From NCBI RefSeq assembly GCF_000376565.1, contig NZ_BARG01000057.1:1-62601 (forward strand): DNA of 62,601 bases, given 5' to 3'. The notes beneath the pieces are model-generated. The model ran no database searches and was not told the DNA's origin. It worked only from the letters and a program-made list of their open reading frames with translations. Positions 1 through 8,744 of the stretch are shown here, piece by piece (the first letter of the stretch is position 1; every line of letters begins with the position of its first letter). The translations under genes and the position numbers were made by a program. The DNA is from Streptomyces hokutonensis (GTDB lineage: Bacteria > Actinomycetota > Actinomycetes > Streptomycetales > Streptomycetaceae).

Positions 1-18
1 CTATGCCCACCCACCACC

Positions 19-346
19 CGACTCGGTGAGTTGAAAAGTCACCCATCGGCCCGACTCGGTGATCCGACGAAGCCGTCCACCGGCCCGACTCAGCGCACCG
101 CCCAAACCACCCACCAGCCCGACTCAGCGCACCGCCGAAACCGCCCACCAGCCCGACTCGGTGAACCGCCGAAACCGCCACCGGCCCAACTCGGTGGACC
201 AACAAAGTCGCCCATCAGCCCGACTCAGCGCACCGCCCAAGCCACCCACCAGCCCAACTCAGCGCACCGCCCAAGCCACCCACCAGCCCGACTCGACGGA
301 CGGACCAAACCGCCCACCCGACTCAGCAAGTCGAAAAGTCCCCGTC
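19..346. repeat. 34-bp tandem repeat array (minisatellite)
   Basis: About nine and a half head-to-tail units of 33-34 bp. Units start near 19, 52, 86, 120, 154, 187, 221, 255, 289 (shortened to 30 bp) and 319. The best conserved copies (86, 120, 221, 255) share the core CGACTCAGCGCACC followed by a C/A-rich half ending CCACCAGCC. The outer units diverge. The array abuts the stop codon of the pyrophosphorylase gene on the minus strand, so it lies where its 3' UTR would be. Because 34 is not a multiple of three, open frames through it are not periodic peptides and I do not call them coding. Confidence 0.85.
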
Positions 347-1429
347 CTACTGGTCAGAAGAGAACCGCACCGCCCCCGCCGGAATCCGCGCGTCGCACCA
401 CACGCGCATACCGTCCCGGAGTTCGTTGTCGGCGCCGATGATCGCGCCGTCGCCGATGACCGTGCCGGTGAGGACGGAGCGTTCGCCGACGCGGGCTCGG
501 GTGCCGATGAGGGAGTCGGTGATGACGGCGCCGGGTTCGATGACGGCGCCGGGGAGGATCGTAGAGCCGAAGACGCGCGCGCCCTCCGCGACGAACGCGC
601 CCTCGCCCACCACCGTGCCGCCCGTCAGCTTGGCGTCGGGGGCGACGCGGGCCGTGGGGAGGACGAGGCGGTCGCCGCAGCGGCCGGGGACCGCGGGGGA
701 CGGGGCGCGGCCCAGGACCAGGTCGGCGGAGCCCCGGACGAAGGCCGCGGGAGTGCCCAGGTCCAGCCAGTAGGTGGAGTCGACCAGGCCCTGGAGGTGG
801 GCGCCCGCGGCGAGGAGGTCCGGGAAGGTCTCCCGCTCCACCGAGACCGGGCGGCCCGCCGGGATCGTGTCGATGACCGAGCGGCGGAAGACGTAGGCCC
901 CCGCGTTGATCTGGTCGGTGACGATCTCCTCGGGAGTCTGGGGCTTCTCCAAGAAGGCCAGGACGCGGCCCGTGTCGTCGGTCGGGACCAGGCCGTAGGC
1001 GCGCGGGTCCGTCACCTTCGTGAGGTGGAGGGAGACGTCCGCTCCGGTCGCCTCGTGGGTGTCCACCAGCGCCCGGATGTTCAGGCCGGTCAGGATGTCG
1101 CCGTTGAAGATCAGGACCGGGTCGTCGGGGGCCGAGTGCAGGCGCGAGGCCACGTTGCGGATGGCGCCGCCCGTGCCGAGGGGCTCGTCCTCCGTGACGT
1201 ACTCGATGTGGAGGCCGAGGGCCGAACCGTCACCGAAGTGCGGTTCGAACACCTCCGCCAGATAGGAAGTGGCCAGGACGATGTGTTCCACGCCCGCCGC
1301 TCTCGCCCGCGCCAGCTGATGCGTGAGGAACGGCACCCCCGCCGCCCTGACCATCGGCTTCGGGGTGTGCACCGTGAGGGGGCGCAGCCGGGTGCCCTTG
1401 CCGCCGACCAGGAGGATCGCTTCTGTCAC
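347..1429 (-). CDS. NDP-sugar pyrophosphorylase (mannose-1-phosphate guanylyltransferase-like)
   Basis: This is a 360-residue sugar-nucleotide transferase that makes an NDP-hexose from hexose-1-phosphate and NTP in the cytoplasm. The N-terminal nucleotidyltransferase domain carries the signature GGKGTRLRPLT near residues 9-19, a TPKPM motif, FNGDI in the metal-binding region, and a later EKP motif. Residues from about 250 to the end look like a left-handed beta-helix (hexapeptide) domain, with repeated TVVGEGAFVAEGARV-type turns. This architecture is shared by GDP-mannose and some glucose-1-phosphate pyrophosphorylases, and sequence alone does not settle the substrate. It heads a cluster of wall-polymer genes (LCP ligases, GT2, Ugd), so it probably supplies an activated sugar for envelope glycans. 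The ATG start is at 1429. Confidence 0.85.
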   Translation of the reverse strand: MTEAILLVGGKGTRLRPLTVHTPKPMVRAAGVPFLTHQLARARAAGVEHIVLATSYLAEVFEPHFGDGSALGLHIEYVTEDEPLGTGGAIRNVASRLHSAPDDPVLIFNGDILTGLNIRALVDTHEATGADVSLHLTKVTDPRAYGLVPTDDTGRVLAFLEKPQTPEEIVTDQINAGAYVFRRSVIDTIPAGRPVSVERETFPDLLAAGAHLQGLVDSTYWLDLGTPAAFVRGSADLVLGRAPSPAVPGRCGDRLVLPTARVAPDAKLTGGTVVGEGAFVAEGARVFGSTILPGAVIEPGAVITDSLIGTRARVGERSVLTGTVIGDGAIIGADNELRDGMRVWCDARIPAGAVRFSSDQ

Positions 1430-1522
1430 CTGTCGTCTCTGCTTCCTGCCGGGACCGGCCGAACTGTCCGTTTCGGCCGGCCAGTCTATGCAGAACCCCG
1501 GTTCCCCTCCCGGTCCGCTCCC

Positions 1523-2872
1523 TCAGCGGCCCTGGAACCGGGCCGACGTGGAACGGGCCGAGCCGAGCTTGCCGTAGAGCTGCCGTCCTGGGCACTCCGT
1601 GGCGAAACCGTCCCGATGGCCGGAGATCGCGTTGAGTCGTACGTTCTTTCCTTTTCGGTAGAGATTGCCACCACCGGACTTCAGGTATGTCTTGCCGCGC
1701 GGATTGACTCCGTAGAGCCCGAGCTTCCACGCGGAGAGACGGGCGATGGCCGTCACTGCCGCCGAGGACGGTTTGGCGGTGCCGAAGGTTCCGAGGACGG
1801 CGATCCCCATGCTGTTCGTGTTGAAACCGAGGGTGTGCGCGCCCAGGACCGGCTTCGCCACTCCCCCGGCGCGGCCCTCGTAGATGTTTCCGCACTTGTC
1901 GACGAGGAAGTTGTAGCCGATGTCGCGCCAGCCACTGCTCTTGACGTGGTAGCGGTAGATACCACGAATGACCGAAGGGGCTTGCGAGCAGCTGTAGTTG
2001 TTGCCGGAGGCGGTGTGGTGCACGAAGACCGCCTTGACCTTCTTCGTGTACACGAACCCCTTCTCCCGCAGCTTCTCGTCGGCGCCCCAGCCGCGCCGGG
2101 TGATGATGCGCGGGCGCGGCCCGATGTACGGCTGGGACCGGCCGTACATCGCGACCGCCTCCCGCTCGGTGGCCGCCCGGCTCAGCGCCGGGAGCTCGGT
2201 GGCGGCGAGGGGCAGCGCGGTGGCGCGGCGGGCGGTCGCGCGGACGACCGCGGGCGGGGGTTCGGCGCCCGGGTCCACGAGTTCCAGGTGCAGGCCGGTG
2301 GGGAGCGCGGACGCCTGGGGTTCTACGGCCCGTGTCGCGCCCCGGTCCGCTCTGACACGTACGTCCACCGCGTCCGAGTCCCCCACCCACAGCGGGGCCG
2401 TGGAGCCGTGGACGTGGCCCGAGTCGCGTTCGGCGGTGCCGGGGTCGGCGCCGTGGTCCTCGTTGTGGGTGTCGACGTCCTGCCAGCCGGACCACTCACC
2501 GGTGCCGGTGGCCCGGGTGCGGACCTGGACCCGGCCGCGCAGTTCGGTGTCGGGGTCGGTCCAGGTGACGCCGACGAGGGAGAAGCGGTGGACGTCGTCC
2601 CGGGTCAGGCCCTGTTCGGGGGCCGCGCCCAGGGTGCGGTCGCGGGTGGTGGGGGTGAGGGGCAGCGACTGGGTGCTGCCGGGGAGGTCCGGTTCGGCGG
2701 CCGTCGGCGCGGATCTCGCGCCGCTCGTCTGCTGCGCCGCCGCCCGGGCCGGCGCCTCGGTCGGCGCGGCGGCTGCGGGCAGGGTGAGCGGGAGGGCCAG
2801 TGCGGCGGCGCAGGTGACGCCGATCGAGGAAGCAAGAAATCCACGCATGCCCCTGATACTGAACATTGTCAT
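1523..2872 (-). CDS. Secreted N-acetylmuramoyl-L-alanine amidase / peptidoglycan recognition protein
   Basis: A 449-residue exported protein. An N-terminal hydrophobic stretch ends at AAAAPTEAP and fits a Sec signal peptide. A beta-rich region follows at residues 75-215. The C-terminal amidase_2/PGRP domain starts near residue 255. It shows the zinc-ligand pattern VHHTAS, the PGRP landmarks IGYNFLVD and EGRAGG, and SGHRDGFATECPG with the second His and Cys ligands. All expected zinc ligands are present, so it is probably an active amidase that cuts the muramic acid-alanine bond in the wall. A second ATG at 2848 gives a shorter signal peptide and is equally possible. No clear ribosome-binding site decides between them. 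It is divergent from the TIGR03089-like gene. Confidence 0.85.
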   Translation of the reverse strand: MTMFSIRGMRGFLASSIGVTCAAALALPLTLPAAAAPTEAPARAAAQQTSGARSAPTAAEPDLPGSTQSLPLTPTTRDRTLGAAPEQGLTRDDVHRFSLVGVTWTDPDTELRGRVQVRTRATGTGEWSGWQDVDTHNEDHGADPGTAERDSGHVHGSTAPLWVGDSDAVDVRVRADRGATRAVEPQASALPTGLHLELVDPGAEPPPAVVRATARRATALPLAATELPALSRAATEREAVAMYGRSQPYIGPRPRIITRRGWGADEKLREKGFVYTKKVKAVFVHHTASGNNYSCSQAPSVIRGIYRYHVKSSGWRDIGYNFLVDKCGNIYEGRAGGVAKPVLGAHTLGFNTNSMGIAVLGTFGTAKPSSAAVTAIARLSAWKLGLYGVNPRGKTYLKSGGGNLYRKGKNVRLNAISGHRDGFATECPGRQLYGKLGSARSTSARFQGR

Positions 2873-2963
2873 ACATATCTGTCTATTTGGGATTTGACGG
2901 ACCGTCGGCTGCGGTTCGTCCGAACCGGTGGTCCCGCACTGCGGGTACGGTCGCGTGCCCGCG

Positions 2964-2969
2964 TACGCT
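2964..2969 (+). promoter_or_regulatory. -10-like box for a leaderless start
   Basis: TACGCT lies exactly 7 nt before the GTG at 2977, and no Shine-Dalgarno sequence is visible. The spacing fits transcription starting at the start codon itself. No good -35 box is seen. Confidence 0.35.
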
Positions 2970-2976
2970 TTCGCGG

Positions 2977-3714
2977 GTGAACGCCACCGATCGCACCCCT
3001 GCCGACCTGCTGCGTTCCGCGCTCGCCGCGGATCCCGGCCGCCCCCTGGTGACCTTCTACGACGACGCCACGGGGGAACGTGTCGAATTGTCCGTGGCCA
3101 CCTTCGCCAATTGGGTGGCCAAGACCGCGAATCTCCTTCAGGGGGATCTTGGCGCCGGGCCCGGTGACCGGGTCGTGTTGCTGCTGCCGGCGCACTGGCA
3201 GACGGCGGTGTGGTTGCTGGCGTGTTCGTCGGTGGGCGTGGTCGCGGACGTGGGTGGGGATCCTGCTGCTGCCGACGTGGTGGTCAGTGGGCCCGACTCG
3301 TTGGACGCGGCTCGGGCTTGTCGTGGGGAGCGGGTCGCTCTTGCGCTACGGCCTCTTGGGGGGCGGTTTCCGCAGACTCCCGCCGGGTTCGCCGACTATG
3401 CCGTCGAGGTGCCGAGTCAGGGGGATCGGTTCGTCGCGTTCTCGGCGGTGGATGCGGAGGAGCCTGCCCTTGTCGTGGGTGGGGTGGAGTTGACGGGCGC
3501 GGAGGTTGTCGAGCGGGCTCGGGGCGAGGGGGAGGCGGGGGCTCGGGTGTTGTCGGGGCTGTCGTACGACACGTGGGAGGGGTTGAGTGCGGGGTTGTAT
3601 GCGCCGCTTGCCTCTGGGGGGTCTGTGGTGTTGTGCAGGAATCTCGATCAGCTGAGTGAGGAGTCCTTGGCGAAGCGGGTTGAGAGTGAGCGGGTGACTG
3701 TTACGCGCCTCTGA
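2977..3714 (+). CDS. TIGR03089 family protein (AMP-binding-like)
   Basis: About 245 residues from the GTG at 2977. An upstream ATG at 2866 keeps the frame open, but the residues before 2977 do not resemble the family. The N-terminus (TPADLLRSALAADPGRPLVTFYDD, here split as TPADLLRS and PLVTFYDD) and the segment ending GDRVVLLLPAHWQTAVW are typical of the actinobacterial TIGR03089 family. That family resembles the N-terminal part of acyl-CoA synthetases but lacks the full adenylation core. No AMP-binding P-loop or catalytic C-terminal subdomain is visible, so enzymatic activity is doubtful. The function is unknown. A leaderless start is likely. Confidence 0.75.
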   Translation: MNATDRTPADLLRSALAADPGRPLVTFYDDATGERVELSVATFANWVAKTANLLQGDLGAGPGDRVVLLLPAHWQTAVWLLACSSVGVVADVGGDPAAADVVVSGPDSLDAARACRGERVALALRPLGGRFPQTPAGFADYAVEVPSQGDRFVAFSAVDAEEPALVVGGVELTGAEVVERARGEGEAGARVLSGLSYDTWEGLSAGLYAPLASGGSVVLCRNLDQLSEESLAKRVESERVTVTRL

Positions 3715-3753
3715 AGGGGGTGGTGCGGGTTGTTCGGCGGGTGCGGGCGCGTT

Positions 3754-3787
3754 GGGGCTGGTCGCGCAGTTCCCCGCGCCCCTTGGG
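3754..3787. repeat. Interspersed Streptomyces intergenic element, copy 1
   Basis: The segment contains GCGCAGTTCCCCGCGCCCC preceded by GGGGCTGGTC. The same core recurs inverted at 28344-28386. It lies in the roughly 190-bp gap between the TIGR03089-like gene and the first LCP gene. I recall this string as common in streptomycete intergenic DNA. It has no coding potential. Confidence 0.7.
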
Positions 3788-3902
3788 TACATCCAGTCAC
3801 CCGAATGGACCCCTACCGTCCGCCTCCCCCACCCCATTCACGCCATGGTCGTAGAAGCAGAACCACGCACTCCCACGACGGCCATGAGGGGTGGAACCGC
3901 AC

Positions 3903-5096
3903 GTGTTCGACGACACCGCAGGAGGGGTTCTCGGGCCGGGTGCGGGGGTTTCCGCGTCCGGGGCGGGGCTGATACGGCGGCGGCGTCGGCGGTGGGTGCG
4001 TGGGGTGGGGGTCGGGGTCGGGGTGGTCGTGCTCGGGGCCGTGGGGGCCGGGTGGGCCGTCTACGCGAAGCTCGACGGGAACATCACGCCGGACAACGCC
4101 GCCGCGGCCGAGCTCGCCCGGTACGAGAAGGAGCGGCCGACCGCCCTTGTGAAGGGGGCGCAGAACATTCTGCTCATCGGGTCCGACTCGCGGTCCGGGG
4201 ACGGGAACGCCGAGTACGGGCGGGACTCGGGGACCGAGCGGTCGGACACGACGATCCTGTTGCATCTGGCGGCCGACCGGCGCAGTGCCACCGCGGTGTC
4301 GTTGCCCAGGGATCTGATGGTGGACGTGCCGGGGTGCCTGCGGCCGGACGGGACGCGGACCGAGCCGATGTTCGCGATGTTCAACTACGCGTTCCAGGTG
4401 GGGGGTTCGGGGTGCACGATCCGGACCGTGGAGAAGCTGACCGACGTGCGGATCGACCATCACATGGTGGTGGACTTCCACGGGTTCAAGGACATGGTCG
4501 ATGCCGTTGACGGGGTGGAGGTCTGTCTCAAGGCTCCTATACGTGACAAGGCCGCCAAGTTGAGGCTGCCCGCGGGCAAGGTCACGCTCGACGGGGAGCA
4601 GGCGCTCGGGTATGTGCGGGCGCGGAAGTCGCTGGGCAACGGCAGTGACACCGACCGTATGGACCGTCAGCAGCGGTTCCTGGGCGCGCTCGTCAACAAG
4701 GTGCAGAGCGACGATGTGCTGTTCAATCCGGCGAAGTTGTATCCGGTGCTGGACGCGGCCACCTCGTCCCTGACGACCGATCCGGATCTCGCGAGTCTGC
4801 GCGGGCTGTACGAACTGGTGCGCGGCGTACGGGACATCCCCACCGAACATGTGCAATTCCTGACCGTTCCACGGGAGTCGTACATCTACAACGCGAATCG
4901 CGACCAACTCGTGGAGCCCGAGGCCGAAAAGCTGTTCGCCAGGATTCGTACGGACGCGGCGGTCGCGGTGGCCGGGGAAGTTCCAGAGGTTCCGCGGGAT
5001 TCCGGTGCAAACACCCTTATTCCGGCGGCCGGTTCGGGGGCCACGCCCGCGCCGACGTTTCGCGGGAACACCGCCGCCGAGGACGGCTGCGGGTAA
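3903..5096 (+). CDS. LCP family wall-polymer ligase (LytR-CpsA-Psr), paralogue 1
   Basis: About 397 residues. One TM segment lies near residues 30-55 (GVGVGVVVLGAVGAGWAVY), followed by an extracellular LCP domain. Family landmarks are ILLIGSDSR near residue 90, SDTTILLHL, the acidic/arginine strand AVSLPRDLMVDVP, and a DRMDRQQRFL helix. LCP enzymes transfer undecaprenyl-phosphate-linked glycopolymers onto peptidoglycan. The protein ends soon after the LCP domain and has no LytR_C domain. Start choice: a GTG at 3891 directly abuts GAGGG, too close to serve as its Shine-Dalgarno sequence, so I prefer the in-frame GTG at 3903. Confidence 0.85.
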   Translation: MFDDTAGGVLGPGAGVSASGAGLIRRRRRRWVRGVGVGVGVVVLGAVGAGWAVYAKLDGNITPDNAAAAELARYEKERPTALVKGAQNILLIGSDSRSGDGNAEYGRDSGTERSDTTILLHLAADRRSATAVSLPRDLMVDVPGCLRPDGTRTEPMFAMFNYAFQVGGSGCTIRTVEKLTDVRIDHHMVVDFHGFKDMVDAVDGVEVCLKAPIRDKAAKLRLPAGKVTLDGEQALGYVRARKSLGNGSDTDRMDRQQRFLGALVNKVQSDDVLFNPAKLYPVLDAATSSLTTDPDLASLRGLYELVRGVRDIPTEHVQFLTVPRESYIYNANRDQLVEPEAEKLFARIRTDAAVAVAGEVPEVPRDSGANTLIPAAGSGATPAPTFRGNTAAEDGCG

Positions 5097-5214
5097 AGCG
5101 CGCACCAAGTCGACGAACTTCTGTTCCGAAAAATAGGGCGGATTGACCGCTTGTAGGGACGTGGAATTTGTCACCGCCGTCACTTGACGCTCAACTGGCC
5201 GGATAGTGTGAGCG

Positions 5215-5238
5215 ATCCGGTGTGCTTGCGCACCGGAT
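5215..5238 (+). promoter_or_regulatory. Leader hairpin before second LCP gene
   Basis: Perfect 8-bp inverted repeat ATCCGGTG / CACCGGAT with a 10-nt loop, about 65 bp before the GTG at 5304. A TTGACG at 5184-5189 is a possible -35, but the best -10 (TAGTGT, 5204-5209) is only 14 nt away. This is therefore a possible 5' UTR structure or operator, not a proven one. Confidence 0.3.
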
Positions 5239-5303
5239 GAACGAGACCCGAGCGCCTGAAGGGGGAAGGCGCCGCGTGGCCCCGACGGAGGATTCGGTAA
5301 ACC

Positions 5304-7031
5304 GTGGACGCGCAAGGCCGTGGGCGGGCGGACAACATCGACCCCGCAGACCAGTGGGTACTCAATCCGAACACTGGCGAATACGAACTGCGACTGACTC
5401 CTTCCACACCGCAGTCAGCGGTGCCGGGGCCCCGTAGAGCCACTGCGCAGAACCGCAGTGTGGCGGCGCCGGAGCGGGAGGCGGTCCCGAGGACCCCCGG
5501 GCGTGAGGTGCCGGCGCCGCGCAGACGGCGGGGCGCGCCCGAGGAGCCACCCGCCCGGCGCGGTCGCCGACCGGTGAAGAAGAAGGCCAAGGGCAAGAAG
5601 ATCCTGATGTGGACCGGCGGCGGTCTGGCCTTCGTGCTGGTCGCCGTCTCCGCGGCCGCGTACCTCTACATCCAGCACCTCAACGACAACATCACGACCG
5701 CCTCGGACGACGGCGCGAGCACCGGTGGCTTCAGCAAGGGCAAGGCCATCAACCTGCTGGTGATCGGTACCGACAAACGCACGGGCGCGGGCAACGAGGG
5801 CTACGGCGACGCCGGCAGCGTCGGCCACGCGGACACCACGATCCTGCTGCACGTGTCCAAGGACCGCTCGAACGCGACCGCGCTCAGCATCCCCCGCGAC
5901 CTGATCACCGACGTCCCGGACTGTCCTACGACCCAGTCGGACGGCACGTCGAAGGTCATCCCGGGCTCGACGGGCGTCCGCTTCAACACCAGCCTCGGCC
6001 AGAGCGGTCGTACACCCAGCTGCACCGTGCGCACGGTCACCGAGCTGACCGGGATCCAGCCCGACGACTTCATGGTGGCCGACTTCAACGCCGTGAAGAC
6101 GCTGACGGACGCGGTCGGCGGGGTCGAGGTCTGTCTCGCGAAGAACATCGACGACTCGGACTCGCATCTGAAGCTGTCCAAGGGCACGCACAATCTCACG
6201 GGCGAGCAGGCGCTGGCCTTCGTGCGGACCCGGCACTCGGTGGGCTTCGGCGGCGACCTGAGCCGGATCACGCTGCAGCAGCAGTTCCTCAGCGCGCTGA
6301 TGCGGAAGCTGAAGTCCAACTCCACGCTCACCAGCCCCTCGAAGATGCTGAAGCTGGCCGAGGCCGGCACCAAGGCACTGACCGTCGACGACAACCTCAA
6401 CACCATCGGCAAGCTGAAGGACCTCGGTCTCGAGCTGGGCAAGCTCAACCCGAAGAACCTCACCTTCACCACCGTGCCGGTCGTCGACAACCCGGCGGAG
6501 AAGACCCCGGTCACGGTCGTCCTCAACAACACGACCGCCCCGCAGGTGTTCTCCCTGATCAAGAGCGACACCTCCTTCACCGCGGTCAAGCAGAAGGCCG
6601 CGCAGGAGAAGGCCGCCGTGGCCGCCCGGCTCAAGGGCACCAAGTCCGCCGCCTCCGCGGTGCGGGTGCGGATCCTCAACGGAGGGGCCGTCGCCGGCAG
6701 CGCACAGGAAACTCTTACGTGGCTGCAGAATGATGAGGGCGTGCTCAAGTCCGAGAACGCGGGCAACGCTCCGGCCGCCCTCGCGAAGACGACTCTTGAG
6801 TACGCACCCGACCAGGCGGACCAGGCTCGACGGCTCGCCGCCATCATGGGCCTCTCGGGGTCCGCGATGAAGCCGGGCAAGAGTGTGCAGAACTCCCAGG
6901 GACTCCCGGCGATGACGCTGACCCTGGGCAAGGACTTCAAGGGAGCCGGCGTCCCGCTCACCTCGACCGCGGGGTCGACGCCGGAGGGGGTCCAGAAGTC
7001 CACGGCGGACAAGGTTGAGTGCGCCAAGTAA
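5304..7031 (+). CDS. LCP family wall-polymer ligase with LytR_C domain, paralogue 2
   Basis: 575 residues from GTG, with GGAGGA about 11 nt upstream. The cytoplasmic N-terminus of about 100 residues is charged and ends in a KKKAKGKK cluster. A TM helix (GGGLAFVLVAVSAAAYLYI) follows at about 105-128. The LCP domain covers roughly residues 150-400, with INLLVIGTDKR, ADTTILLHV, ALSIPRDLITDVP and a LSRITLQQQFL helix. A LytR_C domain lies at about 450-545 (VRVRILNGGAVAG to LTLGKDF). It is predicted to attach wall glycopolymers. A strong hairpin terminator follows directly, so this gene probably forms its own transcription unit end. Confidence 0.88.
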   Translation: MDAQGRGRADNIDPADQWVLNPNTGEYELRLTPSTPQSAVPGPRRATAQNRSVAAPEREAVPRTPGREVPAPRRRRGAPEEPPARRGRRPVKKKAKGKKILMWTGGGLAFVLVAVSAAAYLYIQHLNDNITTASDDGASTGGFSKGKAINLLVIGTDKRTGAGNEGYGDAGSVGHADTTILLHVSKDRSNATALSIPRDLITDVPDCPTTQSDGTSKVIPGSTGVRFNTSLGQSGRTPSCTVRTVTELTGIQPDDFMVADFNAVKTLTDAVGGVEVCLAKNIDDSDSHLKLSKGTHNLTGEQALAFVRTRHSVGFGGDLSRITLQQQFLSALMRKLKSNSTLTSPSKMLKLAEAGTKALTVDDNLNTIGKLKDLGLELGKLNPKNLTFTTVPVVDNPAEKTPVTVVLNNTTAPQVFSLIKSDTSFTAVKQKAAQEKAAVAARLKGTKSAASAVRVRILNGGAVAGSAQETLTWLQNDEGVLKSENAGNAPAALAKTTLEYAPDQADQARRLAAIMGLSGSAMKPGKSVQNSQGLPAMTLTLGKDFKGAGVPLTSTAGSTPEGVQKSTADKVECAK

Positions 7032-7038
7032 GTGACCA

Positions 7039-7082
7039 CACGGGTCCGTTCCGCGTCTAACAGGGCGCGGGGCGGACCCGTG
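7039..7082 (+). terminator. Hairpin terminator after LCP paralogue 2
   Basis: Outer arms CACGGGTCCG (7039-7048) and CGGACCCGTG (7073-7082) are perfect. An inner CCGCG/CGCGG pair (7051-7055, 7066-7070) extends the stem. It begins 7 nt after the stop codon and has no U-tract, as is usual in Streptomyces. Confidence 0.7.
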
Positions 7083-7114
7083 CGTCAGGGGCGCGGCGTG
7101 GGAGGGGTGGGGAC

Positions 7115-8713
7115 TTGACTCAGAGCAGCGTGCGTGGGGAGGGGCCGGCGGTTGAGGACACGATGTCGCTCACGCCGGCGGACGGGAAGAGACCGGCGGA
7201 CGGCGGCGGGGGCAGACGCAAGGGCGGCAGACGCCGGGCGCTGCGCTGGTCGGCGATCGTTCTCGCGGTGGTCATACTCGGGACGGCCGGCGCCGGATAC
7301 CTCTACTACCAGCACCTCAACGACAACATCAACAAAGATCCCCTGAACCTCGGGGACGAGAAGGACCGGGCCGCCGCGTCCAAGGCCAACGCGGCCGGGC
7401 AGACCCCGCTGAACATCCTGCTGATCGGTTCGGACGCGCGGGACTCCGCGGAGAACCAGAAGCTCGGCGGCGCGAAGGACACCTTCGGGACACCGGCCCG
7501 CGCCGACGTCCAGATGCTGCTGCACGTCTCCGCCGACCGCTCGAACATGTCGGTCGTGAGCATGCCGCGCGACACCTTGGTGGACATCCCCAAGTGCACG
7601 GACCCGGACACCAGGAAGACGTACGCGGCCGAGACGAACGTCATCACGAACGACTCGCTGGGCCGCGGCGGCCCCGGCTGCACGGTGGCGACCTGGGAGA
7701 AGCTGACCGACATCCACATCGACCACTTCATGATGGTCGACTTCTCGGGTGTGGTGTCGATGGCGGACGCGATCGGCGGGGTGCCGGTCTGCGTGGACGC
7801 CAACATCTACTCGCACACCTCCTCCGGCAAGGGCTCGGGCCTGAAGCTGAAGAAGGGCACCACGTCCGTGAAGGGCAAGCAGGCCCTGCAGTGGCTGCGG
7901 ACGCGCTACGGCTTCGAGGACGACACCGACATCGCCCGCACCAAGGCGCAGCACCAGTACATGAACTCGATGGTCCGCCAGCTCCGCGAGAACGCCACGC
8001 TGAGCAACCCGACCAAGCTGCGCAGCCTCGCCGAGACGGCCACGAAGGCGATCACGGTCGACAACGATCTCGGGACGGTCGCCAAGCTCTACGACCTGAG
8101 CAAGGAACTGAAGAAGGTTCCGACCAAGCGGATCACCATGACGACGATGCCGTGGGAGTACTCGGGCAGCAGCGGCCGGGTGGTGCCCAAACCGACGGAC
8201 GCGGAGCAGGTGTTCCGGCTGGTCCGCGAGGACATCGCGCTGGACGGCAAGGACAAGAAGAAGACGACCACCGCGGTGAAGGCGTCCACCGATCCGGCCG
8301 CCGCCGACGACCGGATCGCCGTACAGGTGGAGAACGGCACCCGCACCAGCACGACGGGCGCGGTACGGGGACGGGCGACCGCGGTGGCCCAGCTCCTTGT
8401 CGGCAAGGGCTTCAAGGAGGCGGTGGCGGACTCGTCGGTGGTCCTCAGCGAGGCCACGACGGTCGTCCGCTACCCGAGCGCCGATCTGGAGGGCGACGCC
8501 CAGCGGGTCGCCAAGGCCCTCGGCATCCCGACCGGCGCGGTGAAGAAGTCGACGAGCGTCTCCGGGGTCACCCTGGTCGTCGGCGCGGACTGGAGCACCG
8601 GCACCAAGTACAAGGCCCCGGCCGCGGACGACACGACCCCGACGTCGGCCGACGCCCTCAACGGCTCGGACACCACGGCCTGTATGCACGTCGACCCGAA
8701 CTACGTCTGGTAG
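7115..8713 (+). CDS. LCP family wall-polymer ligase with LytR_C domain, paralogue 3
   Basis: 532 residues from TTG at 7115, with GGAGG 9 nt upstream (7101-7105). A basic cytoplasmic tail with RRKGGRRR leads to a TM helix (AIVLAVVILGTAGAGYLYY) at about residues 50-70. The LCP core follows with LNILLIGSDAR, ADVQMLLHVS and VVSMPRDTLVDIP. LytR_C lies at about residues 390-490 (IAVQVENGTR to TLVVGADW). It resembles paralogue 2 more than the others, including a shared YYQHLNDNI/YIQHLNDNI stretch after the membrane, which suggests a local duplication. Predicted role: anchoring polymer to peptidoglycan outside the membrane. Confidence 0.88.
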   Translation: MTQSSVRGEGPAVEDTMSLTPADGKRPADGGGGRRKGGRRRALRWSAIVLAVVILGTAGAGYLYYQHLNDNINKDPLNLGDEKDRAAASKANAAGQTPLNILLIGSDARDSAENQKLGGAKDTFGTPARADVQMLLHVSADRSNMSVVSMPRDTLVDIPKCTDPDTRKTYAAETNVITNDSLGRGGPGCTVATWEKLTDIHIDHFMMVDFSGVVSMADAIGGVPVCVDANIYSHTSSGKGSGLKLKKGTTSVKGKQALQWLRTRYGFEDDTDIARTKAQHQYMNSMVRQLRENATLSNPTKLRSLAETATKAITVDNDLGTVAKLYDLSKELKKVPTKRITMTTMPWEYSGSSGRVVPKPTDAEQVFRLVREDIALDGKDKKKTTTAVKASTDPAAADDRIAVQVENGTRTSTTGAVRGRATAVAQLLVGKGFKEAVADSSVVLSEATTVVRYPSADLEGDAQRVAKALGIPTGAVKKSTSVSGVTLVVGADWSTGTKYKAPAADDTTPTSADALNGSDTTACMHVDPNYVW

Positions 8714-8744
8714 CGGTCCGGGCCGTCGTTCCTTGTGGCGGTGC

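Noticed and set aside
31..441. Possible repeat protein encoded by the 34-bp array
   Set aside because: The unit is not a multiple of three, so the peptide changes frame from unit to unit, and no ribosome-binding site is present.
59..2980. 973-codon open frame on the plus strand through the first 3 kb
   Set aside because: It is antisense to the pyrophosphorylase and amidase genes and has the skewed Arg/Gly/Ala composition of a high-GC shadow frame.
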